From: Dioscorea cayenensis subsp. rotundata
Taxonomy: Eukaryota; Streptophyta; Magnoliopsida; Dioscoreales; Dioscoreaceae
Direction of reading: 5' to 3'
Length of the DNA: 64,000 nt
Assembly (NCBI RefSeq): GCF_009730915.1
Contig: NC_052480.1
Coordinates: 3,410,001-3,474,000 of the forward strand
Part shown: piece after piece, positions 13,754 through 29,700 of the stretch
Layout: each line of letters begins with the position of its first letter
Position numbering within the stretch: position 1 is the first letter of the stretch
Notes under the pieces: model-generated
Told to the model about the DNA's origin: nothing
The model's input: only the letters and a program-made list of their open reading frames with translations
The model's database searches: none
Program-made: the position numbers and the translations under genes

Positions 13754-13860
13754 ATGGTGGTAGGAGCCTTGAGCACTGGCTCACAGCTCAAGCTCAAGCT
13801 TAAGCTTGAGCTCCGGATGATAGTTCTAGTTTTTGTATTCTTTCTTCAGTTCTCAATATC
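13754..13860 (+). pseudogene. Truncated duplicate of calreticulin-3 exon 1
   Basis: Starts ATGGTGGTAGGAGCC and encodes a leader parallel to that of the intact gene at 16407, including LKLELRMIVL in the same frame. After codon 35 or so the similarity stops exactly where an LTR begins (13861). No further calreticulin exons follow before the intact gene, so it is a 5' fragment, not an expressed chaperone. The in-frame conservation of the leader supports the upstream start chosen for the intact gene. Confidence 0.75.
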
Positions 13861-14484
13861 TGTTCTGGCAGGTTTGGCGGGAGGGAAAGAAAAGGCGCCA
13901 AACAAGTTTGAAGAGTTTCGCGGGAGGTCACCTAATCACCTAATGATGAGTCGGCATCATCTTTAAAATTCAATTCAACAACTGAGGGCACACTTTATTA
14001 GAAGTTTGTTATGCCTACTTGGCAGAATGGCAGGCTATATAAAAAGAGGGAAGATGGAAGAAGAAGAAGTTAGAGAATTGAGAAGAGAGTTGAGGCTTGG
14101 ATTTGAGCAGTAGAGAGCTCTAGTGAGTGTCTCCGGTGGCCGGAATCAATCAAGAGGAAGGTGTCCTTCCATTATCTTACTGTTTTTCTATATGTACTAA
14201 GCTGGATCTATATGTATATATAGAATTACCAGCTCTATTTTGCTTGACTGTTAGTAGTTGATTACTTTTGGTTGATTTTGGATTGATGATGAAGAACTTG
14301 ATTAGATCGGTTGAATTCCTGTTGATTGAGTAGAAATCATTATAATATTCATGTTATATTCATGTTCTAGTAATGAACGAATGGTTTGCAGTGGAGATTT
14401 ATTACTGAAATCAGTGTTTTTCAGTTAAAGAGTTGATTCTTAATTTGATATAAACCTAGTTGAGAATTAAATTCATCCGTTACA
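13861..14484 (+). mobile_element. LTR of a retrotransposon, with adjacent primer-binding-like site
   Basis: Bounded by TGTTCTGG and CCGTTACA. Inside is a TATA-like CTATATAAAAAGAGG (about 14036). Directly after the end lies ATTGGTGCTTTCATTG (14485-14500), a sequence seen next to the 5' LTR in many plant retrotransposons as a primer-binding region. The 5' boundary coincides exactly with loss of similarity to the calreticulin exon 1 paralogue. Only about 70 bp of possible internal sequence follows before segment B begins, so the element is truncated. No coding domain. Confidence 0.65.
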
Positions 14485-15190
14485 ATTGGTGCTTTCATTG
14501 AAATTTGAACTCAAGATATCAGAAGATAATTTCTTGGTAAAATATAATGGTTGAGGTGAGTGGCGGAACCAGGAAATTCATCAATTAGGTCTTTTATAAT
14601 ACAAATAAACGATGTGTATAAATATAACAATTATAATTTTATATAATTATAATTTTTTAAAAGTTTCACTAAGTGCAAATACCTCATCGACTTCTAAAGA
14701 ATTGTGAACCAAAACCGAATTTAAACCCTTCATTTTTGGGTGGAATGAAATATCAATTAAAGAAAAATATTTCATAACATTACTGTTGTATAACACCATT
14801 CATTTTATATTTTTAATAGTTAAATTTTAAATTATTATTACAATAACCACCCACTCTCCTCTTTTCAACAGTATTAAAGTTTATTTCTATGATAATAATT
14901 TTAAAGAATAACTACTCCTATAAAAAAATAATATTTTATTTTTCTCTTAAGTCTAAAGTGGAGGGTTCAAATTTCTCCCAATTGAATGATAAAAGGTTTA
15001 TAAGTTGTCCATATTTATTAAAAATAAATAAAAATTAAGTGCAATTACGAAGAAATTAATTTCTTTTACTTAAAAAAATCATAAGATTTCACACATAAGT
15101 ATATATATATATATATATATGTTAAAATCAAAATAAGAAAAGAAAAATTGAACAAGGAGTTATGCATAATTTTAAAAATATCGAGGGTGT

Positions 15191-16029
15191 CAACCATTGG
15201 ATAGTCCATAGTTATCAGACCCGGCCCGGGCATTAACCCGGTCAAGGCTCTGGGTCACGGGTCAATTGGTTCAACCGTCGGGTCATTTGGATTAATACTG
15301 GGTTAATAAAAATATTTTAAAATATTATTTTTAAAATTATAAATTAGTTTTTAATTATATAATGATATATCATAATAATATCCATGAATTATTAGTTATC
15401 AAATAAATAATTTGATGGAAAAAAATACAAAACAATTGCTAATCTTTGATTTGGAAGTAGTAGAAAAGAGGAAAAAAGCTCAAACTTCACATAATATCAA
15501 TACATAACAATACTAATTCACAATAAAAGTTTAAATTTATCATCAAAGTATCAAACCAAACTCAATCCAATATATAACCAAAGTTCAAAATTGAAATTAC
15601 AAATCAAACCGGGTCAATTGGTCTGACCGCCGGGTCAATCGGTCCGACCGCTGGGTCAACCGGTCTAACCACCGGGTCAAAGCGGGTCAATGCGGGTCAG
15701 AACGGGTTGATTGCATAACCGGTCTAATTAAAGACCCGGACCGGTTGAAGCACCGGGTCACCGGGTCAACCGGTCCGACCGCCGGGCCGGTCCGGGTTTG
15801 ATAACTATGGGATAGTCCAATGGTATGACATCAAAATATAAGGGGGAGATCATTGGTTCAAATCCCTCCTCCGACAGCACTGTTCACCGTATTGTTCATA
15901 TACTGTTCACCCGGGATTCTTATACTATTTTCATACTGTACATATATTGTACATCCGGGTTCCAGTACTGTTTGGTACTGTTTATATTCATATAAAAAGG
16001 GTGCTTGTCGTCTATTATTAAAAAAAAAA
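15191..16029 (+). mobile_element. tRNA-derived SINE, split by a later insertion
   Basis: Flanked by a near-perfect 15-bp target duplication, AAATATCGAGGGTGT (15176-15190) and AAATATTGAGGGTGT (16030-16044). Its head carries a Pol III A-box-like stretch (TAGTCCAATGG, split by the insertion) and a B-box (GGTTCAAATCCC, about 15856). It ends GGTGCTTGTCG plus a short spacer and a poly(A) run of 12 or more. Without the inserted element it is about 230 bp, normal for plant SINEs. Its tail words match the SINE at 51272-51460. Confidence 0.85.
15207..15809. mobile_element. 0.6-kb hAT-like MITE nested in the SINE
   Basis: Terminal inverted repeats CATAGTTATCAGACCCGG and, at the far end, CCGGGTTTGATAACTATG, with one internal mismatch. 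A perfect 8-bp target duplication GGATAGTC (15199-15206 and 15810-15817) points to the hAT superfamily. Subterminal CCGGGTCAA/GGTCAACCGG words are repeated many times near the right end. No transposase ORF, hence non-autonomous. Excising it restores an uninterrupted SINE A-box, so it inserted after the SINE. Confidence 0.85.
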
Positions 16030-16406
16030 AAATATTGAGGGTGTTATATAATATATATATATAATATATTATAATCAAATTTTAAAAAAAAAGGTATGCG
16101 TAATTTTTTAAAAAAAAACGAGGGTGTGGAAAGAAATTTGAATTATCAAAGTCTTGCAAGTCTTGGTGAGGTTGTCTCCTTTAATTCCCTCCCGCAACGC
16201 CAAAGTCAGTCAACTGGGTTGACTTTTTCTAATTTAACCCTTCATTTTAAGATAATAACGAAAACACCCCTTCACAGATCGTAATAATAATAATAATATG
16301 TCAGGGGCATTAATGCAATTAAGGTTCAAAAGGAGGGTTTTATCCCTTGAACCTTCCTCTATAACCGACGCGCGCGCTTTAGCTCCTTCCATTTTTGTGG
16401 CCAGGA

Positions 16407-20718
<4,312 letters not shown>

Positions 20719-22500
20719 ACTGTCATCCATCATTTTATCAAGTCCATCCACGTCAATAAAAGCTTTAATTGCAGTTCTTCATCAATTCCTGCATCAGATA
20801 TTTTTCTGCAGTGTACTAGTAGTAGTGTGCCGAAGTTTTGCAGTTCATGCTTGCAATTGTTGGGATTTTTTTTGTTTTTTTTTTGTTTTTAAACTTTTGT
20901 AGCATTCTGTCTGTATTACTGAGAATAATGATGTAGTTCCTTGCCTTATGCAAACTGCTTCTTTGTGTAATGCAAGTGGCTTATTGAATGAAAATATTTG
21001 GGAGGTAGTTATTAATGTTGGTCAAGAGATTGATCATTCAGTGTCAACTATCAAGTTATTGATTGTTCTGCAGCTCAATTTGGTTTTAATAAGTTATTGG
21101 TAATACATGGGATTAGAAACTGTTTATCTATGATTTAAAAAGTAATGTTTCATTTAGCCCATGGTTCTTCACTATAATTACCTGCAGCCCCTTCTACATT
21201 TTGTTATTATCTTGTAGTGTATTTTCTTGAGAAATAAGATAAATATGAATTTAAAATGTTTTAAGGTGTACAAAGCAAAAGTTCTTCACTATAATTAATT
21301 TTTCTTAGTAGGGGAAAATAAAATACCAAATACTATTTATTTATTTTATAAAAAATGTATAAAACATAATTTTATTAGAAAAAAGGAGGACAAATACAGA
21401 TACATAATAATAAAACAATATAAATAACACATCAAACCAAATGACGTGGAGATAGTATTTTATGATAATTCAAACTTTATGCTATATTTTTTTTTTCAGA
21501 TTATATTATATTTAATTTGTTACCTACCATAACAAAACCAAATCCAAAAACATGTTTCTCCAAAAAATTCCACTTGCTTCATCTCAAATTTCTCATAATA
21601 CTATGAAAAATCTCAATAGTTTGTCAATAGTTTTTATTTATAGAAGTGCAAGAAAATGAGTACTTTAAAGTCTACTTTCATGTCTTCTTTATTACTTATC
21701 AAATTATTTTTTTATTTTAAGTCAAAATATTAGTGTATTAAAGTCATTTTAATAGTCATTGACAACTTGCTCTAATGGCATCGGGTTTTTAGCGTAGAGT
21801 ATTCATATTTTATCACATATGAGTTGAGGAATTAATTTCATGTGCACATCCTTGATATTTTGTTATGTTTATAATATATATATATTATTTGAATACCAAA
21901 TATTTATATATTACCTAATATAATATTTTAATCCCTTTTCCCCTTTTTTTTCTTGTTATAATATGTATCCAAAATGAATATTAGCTCCGTTTCAAATTAT
22001 CAAAAACTGATTAAAATATCAAAATGGTCTCTCTATTTTACGTTTTTCGCCCTTTGAATCCCTCTAATATAAAATCCGCCTTTTTGGTTCTCCTATTTTC
22101 ACATTTTTGTCTTTTTGGTCTCTCTAATTGACGAATTTGACCCCTTTGATCCTTCCAGTTGATGAATTAAAGGGACAAAAAAAAAATATGGATTATATAA
22201 ATTTATACCCACTTATACTTCTATATTTCTGTCTCTAGCATTGCAACTGTTAACATGTCGGAGAACTGTACCTACACCTATTTAATATGTCAGCGGAGAT
22301 GCACATAGTGGATCATATTTACTGTTTCCACGGACCAATCCTACGGCGCCACGACAGTACGGGCGGCCATCCTTGCACCATAACTTTTTTAACAAAGTAA
22401 ACAAACCAAGAGTCAAGACGTGCACAGACCCAGGCGATCGTTCGAAACCTCCTGGGGATTGTTCGAAACCCAGGCTCATGTGCATTTTCAACTATGCCAT
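20719..22500. other. 3' UTR and AT-rich intergenic DNA with dispersed repeats
   Basis: Downstream of calreticulin-3. The 21655-21960 part is one member of a dispersed repeat pair (see 29705). 22017-22160 is a run of short phrases such as TTTTGGTCTCTCTAATT typical of plant repeats. 22380-22470 contains two TTCGAAACC words about 25 bp apart. No gene recognised. Confidence 0.5.
21655..21960. repeat. Dispersed repeat, uninterrupted copy
   Basis: From GAGTACTTTAAAGTCTACTT to TTTTAATCCC it matches 29700-30285 closely, including CTCTAATGGCATCGG and TTTTTAGCGTAGAGTATTCA. It lacks about 0.29 kb that the other copy carries, so it represents the empty site. Confidence 0.8.
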
Positions 22501-22539
22501 GAGAACAATGGACAATAAAAAACATCTCATTGATGATCA

Positions 22540-23936
22540 CCTGGGGATTTTCACCAACTCCCTTGAGAATATTTGAAGTTGAGTCAAGGAGGTTTCTTCT
22601 CACCTCACCAATATCTGAAAACAACTAAAAGTGAATAACAATAAAGAAAATTTGTAGCAAAAGCAATGTTTCCTAGCCTAAGATGGATAATGATTGTTAT
22701 GGATCCATCATCTTCCAAACACAATACTTGGTATATGCATCGCTGGGAAATGTGATACATAAGTCTTCCAACATTATCCAGACAATCCTTGTATTACCCG
22801 TTTTTAACAGAAAAATAGGATCCCACTGCCTTCAGCTATGCCTCACCAACATGCATATCAATTTAGTGATGCTTGACACATATGCTTTAGTATTATTTTT
22901 CAGATTGAAACTAATCATACATCAGCTCCATCTACGAATTTCATTGTTCTGATTTATCTACCACATACATAAATTATCTTAGTTGATGCTATTGTTTAGT
23001 TCTTCTCCATTAACTGAATTAATGGACTGGTTTTACAGACTACTAATTTATTATAATGCGGAATTAATTGTTTCATGAACTAGAACTCATAGCTTTTAGC
23101 TATTTAAGTTATAAAAAGTTTAATTAAGCTTCACTATATTTCTTTCTTTATACAAGAGGCCGACTTGTAGATGTAATATCAAAATAACGGTCCCCCACAT
23201 CAAAAATACCCCGTTATCTCTTTTGGCCACATCAATAGCCTCATCAAATCTGAGACCCTGACAATGGCTGAGACTGATGGTACAAGTTAAACAAAAATTA
23301 TGTTCAAAAAATTAGAAGGGGAACATAGACGATAAAAGGAAATTTTCTGCTCTGCTAGGTAAATATGGCATTATTTTAATTATGAAAAATATGAATGGTT
23401 CACTTGACTATACTGAAATATAACAGATGGAAGGAAGAAAGAAAACCATCAAACCTCTATCGGTATTAATACCATCACTAGACATGTGTCCTACTGGCCG
23501 CGACACATGATATTCTAAGAGACTTGTGATTTTTCCCTGCAACAAGAAGATCAAATTCTCATCACTTAATAGAGGTGGCTGACATTTCTGAGAAGAAAAA
23601 CATTATTATAACATCAAAAATGCAAGATTTTGAAATCACTTCAAGTACATTTAAAAAAACAGTTAACTACCAATTTCTTCGAGAATATCCAATTTTCCCT
23701 GTTGAATCATCCACATGCATGGTTTCCACAAAATAAATGTTTCTAGTTGACGCAATAGATTCAACAAATGAATGGTATGTTGCCATATTAACTTGGAACA
23801 TAGTTGCGTTTTGCACACGAAGAACAATAGATGTCATTGATTTGGTTTCAAACTTCTGCATTACCAGTGCTCCCATCTCTTCAAATTGGGCTGCCCAGCT
23901 GACAAAATTTTGTTTGAAACATTCAAGTGACTAATC
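22540..23936 (-). other. Possible downstream exons of the SANT-like gene
   Basis: Minus-strand stretches that look coding and precede or follow plausible splice sites: near 23698-23671 (GKLDILEEI), near 23535-23450 (open in two frames) and 22614-22541 (DIGEVRRNLLDSTSNILKG, before CCCCAG/GTGATC). The short heptad-like leucines suggest a coiled coil. A further open stretch lies at 23930-23670, but its best-looking parts are in different frames. I could not assemble one continuous model, so these may be real exons, alternative exons or decay. Confidence 0.3.
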
Positions 23937-25095
23937 CCAAGCATGGTTTTAAGGATAGCAGTAAGCCAGTAACTTGTGCACACAATGCAGACTTCAATTG
24001 CCAATGCCATAATATTTTACCTAATGAATCTTATAGCTTCCATAGAGAAAAAGAATATGAGAAATATATATACATATATGCATGGAAGAGTTGACAAATA
24101 TCTGTGACAAGGATACCAAAGATAAAGACATTTTAAAACAAGGTCCATATTTACAGACATCTATTGTTCTTTATTTTATTTTATTTTATTTTCACTCTAA
24201 TAAAAACCTGTATAAGCCACTAAGATATCCAGAATTTAATATTTAGGAGTTGCCAAAATATCAAAGAAACAAACTCAAGTTAAGTTTTCTCTATTTCTTT
24301 CCCCATAAAATTATCAAAGTTTGAAACGAACATTACCCCACGAGACTCAACTACACTGGGCAGTTTTAGATATATAGCATTCAGAAACACAAAATTCTTT
24401 ACAAATAGAAATGTGTGCATCCAAAATATTATCAATTGACCTTTTTGACACTATTTATTACTGAAATGCAATGGCCATCTCTAGTTCTCTTTTTGCTTTA
24501 TTTTGTCAGTAAACAAAAGAAAAGCAAGACAGGTTGGTGCAATTGAGAGGAAAAGGTGGTTCCTCAAATATTGATACACTACATATATTCACGTAACGTG
24601 GTCCAACACTATAACGATGGTAGGCAATTCTTAAGGAAAATCTCTCTTAGCTCAACAGGAATTAACCTCATCATGCTATATTACCTACAAGCATCCATTA
24701 AACAAATGCAAAAAAATAAAAAGTAATTGCTACTTGATGCATGAAACGAGCAACAAACTATTGACCTTCAAAATTCAAAGTGTTGGGAGAGGAATTTTCA
24801 AAACAATCTATACACAAGAATGGAGGAAAAAGGGAAATAAATCTTCTGAATTATACAGTTTTTTCCTTAAACTCCAGCATTAGCATATTTGGGCAAATCA
24901 GTAGGATTTTTCCAAAATGTCTTTACAGTTGACAACCCCATGCTCAAATATTAAATCGGTAGGTCCATAGCATTGAAGTCATTTATCTCAAATTTGTGAA
25001 TGCTTGATGAACTACTTGCGTATATGCATCAATGAGTACAGTGAGCATGAATTAGCATATGCTAAAGATTGTGCTAGCAAGTCATCAATACTTAC

Positions 25096-25461
25096 TGCCA
25101 CCAACAGCCATTCACACCTCATAGCCACATCGACGATGGTCTTTCTAGGCAATGCTGCTGCAATTTCCTTACATGCAGCAAGAGTAGCCTTCATCCTGTG
25201 CCTAGAAATTCATAGGATCACCAAAATAGATTTCACATATTGTTTATCAAAGCTTATTAAATTCAATTAAGTCACTATCAAAAGAATTCACTTCCAAACA
25301 AAAACTACTCACTTCACATCTGAAAACAATTCAAGTCTATTAAGAAACAATCAAATCAGAAATGGAGAAAGAAAAAACAATCACCTTTCAAGACCTTCCC
25401 TCAAGATCTTATCCTCCTCGGTCGTCCACACTCCATGTGCAGGAAAACCGTCCGTCGCCAT
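25096..25461 (-). CDS. SANT/Myb-like domain protein, N-terminal exons
   Basis: Exon 1 (25461-25385) begins MATDGFPAHGVWTTEEDKIL, and exon 2 (25195-25096) continues the domain with AAALPRKTIVDVAMRCEWLL. The joined 59 codons form a single Myb/SANT-like helix bundle: W and the TTEED acidic turn, then a second helix with conserved ALP-KT--DVA-RC-W spacing, as in plant small Myb-like nuclear proteins of unknown function. The donor after exon 2 (GCA/GTAAGT) is strong. Downstream exons on the minus strand are uncertain (see 22540-23936). The 5' UTR appears to be split, with an upstream exon ending CCGAAG/GTGAGA near 26240. DNA or chromatin binding is inferred from the domain only. Confidence 0.6.
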
Positions 25462-25659
25462 CGTTATTGCCTCTATTAATCTACAGATCAAAAATATTAT
25501 GTGGTGTTATATATATATATATATATATATGTTATGCAAGCTTATCTTAGAGATTCAAATACAAAGTTAAAGATTAATTTAATTTCGATAAATATTTTAC
25601 TTTATAGTCTTGTCTTATGATTTTATAAATGATACATGAAAGACATAATCATAAAAGAA

Positions 25660-25860
25660 AATCTAATTAAAATTTTTAATTCCAGTCAAACTCCTGGCCT
25701 TTCAAGCCTAAGGCAACAGACATAAACATTTATATCAATTAACCATTAACTAAACTTACATTCACAAGTTCGAACTAAAAATTAAAAATAAAAACAGAAA
25801 TTTAAAAGGAACGAAGTGAAACAAATATTGAGACGAAATAAATAAAAATTACATTAAAAC
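25660..25860. repeat. Dispersed repeat, copy 1 (partner at 28020-28315)
   Basis: Shares TTTCAAGCCTAAGGCA and TTGAGACGAAATAAATAAAA with the partner copy 2.4 kb away. It lies in the 5' intron region of the SANT-like gene. Origin unknown. Confidence 0.6.
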
Positions 25861-26280
25861 AAAAATATAAATATAAATATTTCAAAACTACGTTTTTGCA
25901 CCCAAAATCATACCAATCTCACAAACACAACCACATTAAGAAAACAAGTAACAAGATCTCCAGAAAAAAAAAATCACAAAAAAAAGGGAAAATTTAAATA
26001 AAATAATGGTGTAGCAATTTGTTCGAGGCCATCATCAAAATTGAAAGAGTTTGAGAGGCACGGAGAATTGCAGATCGATTTTGATATTGCCAACCTTCAA
26101 TGCAAAGTTTATCACCACTTTGATCAGGCGCCTTTGCTCTGCGAATTGGCCTTTATTTTCTCAAAAACAATCATAAAGACATATCAAACAGGCAAGAGAT
26201 CAAATGAAATCAAGATAACGAGTTGAGATCTTCTCACCTTCGGCGGCCAATTTCAAGGGTTAAGCGACGGTCTTTCTCCA

Positions 26281-26290
26281 CTATTTATAG
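26281..26290 (-). promoter_or_regulatory. TATA box of the SANT-like gene
   Basis: On the minus strand CTATAAATAG lies about 30-40 bp upstream of a likely transcription start near 26250, followed by a 5' UTR exon ending in a good donor at about 26240. A MITE begins only about 6 bp upstream of it. Confidence 0.55.
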
Positions 26291-26295
26291 GAAAA

Positions 26296-26817
26296 AGTAA
26301 TGATATTTTTACCGACTTCCCGAATAAGTTTCCCGATCCATGTCAGCATTCATGTCATTATTTTTTTATTTTTTTTAAAAAAAATAACTTTTTTATTATC
26401 TAAATTCTAAATTTAAACATTTAATCGTAAAAGATAAACATGATAAACCGAAAACCCTCCCTAAACCCTAAATTGGAAATCACAAACTTGTGATTTCCAG
26501 TTTAGGGTTTAGGGCATATGATTTAGGGTTGAGGGCTTATGATTTAGGGTTTAAGGGTTTAAGGTTTAATATTTATTATTTAGGGTTTAAATTTTTAGAT
26601 TTTTAGAGTATAGATTTTGTAGTATTTGGCTTTATGATTTTAGATATAGTTTTATAATTTTTTTTTAATTTTAAGTATTTAAAAAAATTTTAGGTTCAAA
26701 TTTGAAGTTTATATAAAAAAATAATGACGTGGATGAGGATGTGGATGACAAGTTGGGTATCCACGTCATTTGAGAAACCTATTCGATAAATCTATTCGGT
26801 AAAAATATCATCACTCC
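26296..26817. mobile_element. 0.52-kb Mutator-like MITE
   Basis: Left end AGTAATGATATTTTTACCG and right end CGGTAAAAATATCATCACT are inverted repeats; pairing continues further in with related ATGACG/CATGTCATT and TTATTTTTTTAT words. A perfect 9-bp direct repeat ATAGGAAAA flanks it (26287-26295 and 26818-26826), the size expected for Mutator-like elements. The centre contains several TTTAGGGTTTA-type phrases and no ORF. Confidence 0.8.
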
Positions 26818-26829
26818 ATAGGAAAACCA

Positions 26830-28020
26830 TAAAGTCTGAGAACTAGAAGGGGGTTCCGAAGTGAAAAGACTGAAATACCCTTCAAGCAAAATGATTTTAG
26901 CCGCTTATCCTCCTTCGGAAAAAAATGCTCCTGTTAACTTTAACTAAATTTGAAAAAAAAGTTAAATAGTTAGTAATATAAAATTTATAAAAATATATAT
27001 TTTTTAAAAAATTGTTTTTATTTCAAATATTCTCTCCGCCTTTTTTTTTTTAATTGTAAGAGGAGAGCAGTGGGGGAGCTAGACAATTTATTAGGTGGGA
27101 TAAAAACATATAAGAATAATATTATAACCTATAATGCAAAAAAAAAAATCATATATACATATACGGTTAAAAAATATAAAAATACAAATAGCAAAATAAA
27201 AATAAAAGAAATTTCATCAAAAATTTATATTTAAAAATTTATCTCAAATAATTAAAAATTGAAACTGATCTTTAATTAGTGTAATCAAATTTTTATGATA
27301 TAGCTTGAAAGGTGAAAGGTGAAGAGGAAAAAAAATTGCTTTCTTAAAAGCTTAATTTTTTAATTCAAAAAAAGACTAAGGTACTGATAGTGTCTTTATT
27401 ATATTGGATAAATTATTAAAAATAGCTAAAAATATTGAAAATGAAGAGGATAAAAAGTAGTTTTAATTTTATGTTTTCTAAAGTTATTATAAAAAAAAAT
27501 ACAGCCAAAACTATAAGTTTTAAAATACAAGTGCTTTTAAATTTTTAATTGTAATTGGATTAAATACTAATTTAATTTGATTGTTAATTTTTTTTAACAA
27601 CTAAATATAGAAATTTTTTTATAACATGACATTAAATCTAAGGATTTATGTTGCTGGCATATCTTGGAAAACGTTGGTGATTGTTAATATCCTCATGTAA
27701 AACCCGTACTTACAATTTACAAACAAGTATAAAAAAAAAATTATGAAAACACTAATCTAGTACTCACTTTTAAATGTAAATTTTTTTTTTTATTGAGATG
27801 ATTCTAAATGGGCCATAAATTTGGTTCCTATATTTTGAAATTCATATGTAAAAATAAATACAAATAAAAACAAGCATGCACCTATCTAAATTTTGATTTC
27901 AGAATTATGCTTTCACATGTCTAATTAAACTGTTTGATTGCATGGATTTGGAGTTCTATTTTGTTTCTAATTCGAGTTTCTTGATAATGTTTTTACAATG
28001 TATTTCCATTTACACCAATT
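26830..28020. other. AT-rich intergenic DNA
   Basis: Mostly poly(A)/poly(T)-rich sequence. 27070-27110 (GGGGGAGCTAGACAATTTAT) resembles the edge of a plant transposon. No supported gene. Confidence 0.5.
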
Positions 28021-28315
28021 TCAACTTAACTTTAATATTTAAGAAAATTTAGTTAAAAATTTTAATCCCAGCCAAACTCCTAGCATTTCAAGCCTAAGGC
28101 AGCAGACATTAATATTATGTGTGTTTGGATTACCTTAATGGAATGAGGGGGAATGAGATAATGAAGAAGGGGGGAAGGAATGGGTAGGATATGCTAATGA
28201 AAAAAGTATTTGGTTGGAATGATAATTTATTGGGAATGAGAAAAGTAAACTAAAAAATAAAAACATAAATTGAAAAGGATGGAAGTGAAACAAAAGTTGA
28301 GACGAAATAAATAAA
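28020..28315. repeat. Dispersed repeat, copy 2
   Basis: Partner of 25660-25860. It carries an extra GA-rich stretch (28120-28245; GTGTTTGGATTACCTTAATG onward) in the middle that the other copy lacks. Confidence 0.55.
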
Positions 28316-28321
28316 AAAAAC

Positions 28322-28642
28322 CCTTGGCATAGGTATGGCACAGGAGTGCTTAGGGGGAAGACAAAGGTTCGAATCCTTCCTTCAATAGTATTTTTCATGT
28401 ATGTTCATGCACTATACACTCTTGCTCAATACTTTTTATCAATACTATTTCACAAGTCAGGATGTGAGTCCCCTATGGGAGAAATAGTAATTTCACTCAT
28501 TCAGGAAAGGTTGCAGGGCAAAAGAATTTTCCTATAAAATTTGTAAGCCACTAAAATTGGTGCACATCCATACTTGTCTTTTCCTTTGACAATATCTTAA
28601 ATTGAAAGCGCTTGTCACCTACCAGTAAAAAAAAAAAAAAAA
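28322..28642 (+). mobile_element. tRNA-derived SINE with poly(A) tail
   Basis: Head TGGCACAGGAGTGCTTAGG resembles a Pol III A-box and AGGTTCGAATCCTTCC a B-box, about 30 bp apart. The element ends GCGCTTGTCACCTACC and a poly(A) run of about 17. Length about 310 bp. A target duplication is not clear because both flanks are A-rich. It sits at the end of dispersed repeat copy 2. Confidence 0.7.
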
Positions 28643-29700
28643 ATTAACATCTTAATTATTTGTTTTCACACGTAAAGAAAGAAGATGCCATGATTGAATC
28701 ATTGATTTTCGCACTATCAATTCATTGTGTGATACATTGACATGGCCACATAGGGACAAGCACAACTTCACTGTAAATTTGTAATCACACTTGAAACATC
28801 TTAATCATTCATTGATCCTATATTTCATTAACCTTATCAGGTAATAAATCGTCAATTTTTTTTTCTTAATTCTTTCACATCTATACTATTGACTCACATG
28901 CACACTTGTTATATACTCTCAGTTTCTTTTTTACTTGTAAATTTACATAATTCATATCAATTAAAAAGTTTGTTAAAATTAGTTAGTAACATAAAATTTA
29001 TAAAATTTATATTAATTTTCCAATGTTACCCTTATTTAAAATATGCTTTAAAAATGTATAGTTTATATAATTTTTTGGAAGTTGTAGAAGTACATTAAAT
29101 ATAAATGACAAATTTTTTAAAAAAAAATATTTAATGTTGCACCAAATTTTTAAATTAACAAGTAAGGGTAATTTTTTAAGGTGGGTATTTAACTTTTGCC
29201 GTGTTGCAACTTGAGCACTTAATTTCAATTTGTAACAAAGTGCCTACATTAATTCAATTTTGTTTCAACGGCAGGTCACTAGGACTATTCTAGCATGGAT
29301 TTGCTAATGTGTACATCGGTTTGTTGACATGGCATATGTCTCTCCACGTCAGCTGCGTGAGTGGGCATTCCAAAAAGGCTACTTATCCACATAAGCACCA
29401 GCTCATAATCCCCCTATTTTCTCTTTTCCCTTTTCTCCTTCTCTCCCTGAGAACTCCTCCCCCTTTCTTCATCCTCTGCCCTAATCTCTATCAATCCTCA
29501 AATTACGGTGATGGTTGATATTGTCACTTTTCCACGACTGCACCTGCACACCAATTGACTCAGGAGGCCCGCATATCTGCATTCTGTATTTGGGAAGGTT
29601 GTATAGTAGCCGAAGAAACCAGATCCTTTGTCGGAGGAATTGTGGTCATTATTCATGGAGGTTGATTGGGTGATAAGGCCACCGGAAGCTGGATCACCAA
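28643..29700. other. Intergenic, repeat-like, no gene recognised
   Basis: 29160-29400 reads like part of a repeat (GTGTTGCAACTTGAGCACTT, ACGTCAGCTGCGTG). 29400-29690 is CT-rich, then more balanced in composition, without a convincing frame or splice structure. Confidence 0.4.

Larger units (their letters stand above)
8822..13860 (+). repeat. Segmental duplication copy A (upstream region and exon 1 of calreticulin)
   Basis: Collinear with 14648-16515. Matching blocks: 8822-8973 with 14648-14795; 11744-12130 with 14791-15190; 12130-12325 with 16120-16320; 12898-12951 with 16333-16381; 13728-13860 with 16382-16515. The gaps in this alignment are insertions in one copy: 8974-11743 (solo LTR), roughly 12326-12897 (unclassified, no clear termini) and 12952-13727 (TIR element). 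The copy ends at an LTR inserted in the exon-1 duplicate. Confidence 0.85.
14575..16406 (+). repeat. Segmental duplication copy B (calreticulin upstream region)
   Basis: Collinear with copy A (see 8822-13860) and continuous with the intact calreticulin gene, so it is probably the parental promoter region. It contains a nested SINE and hAT-like insertion at 15191-16029. A GCGCGCGCTTTA block (16370-16381) and TAATGCAATTAA are shared with copy A. Confidence 0.8.
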
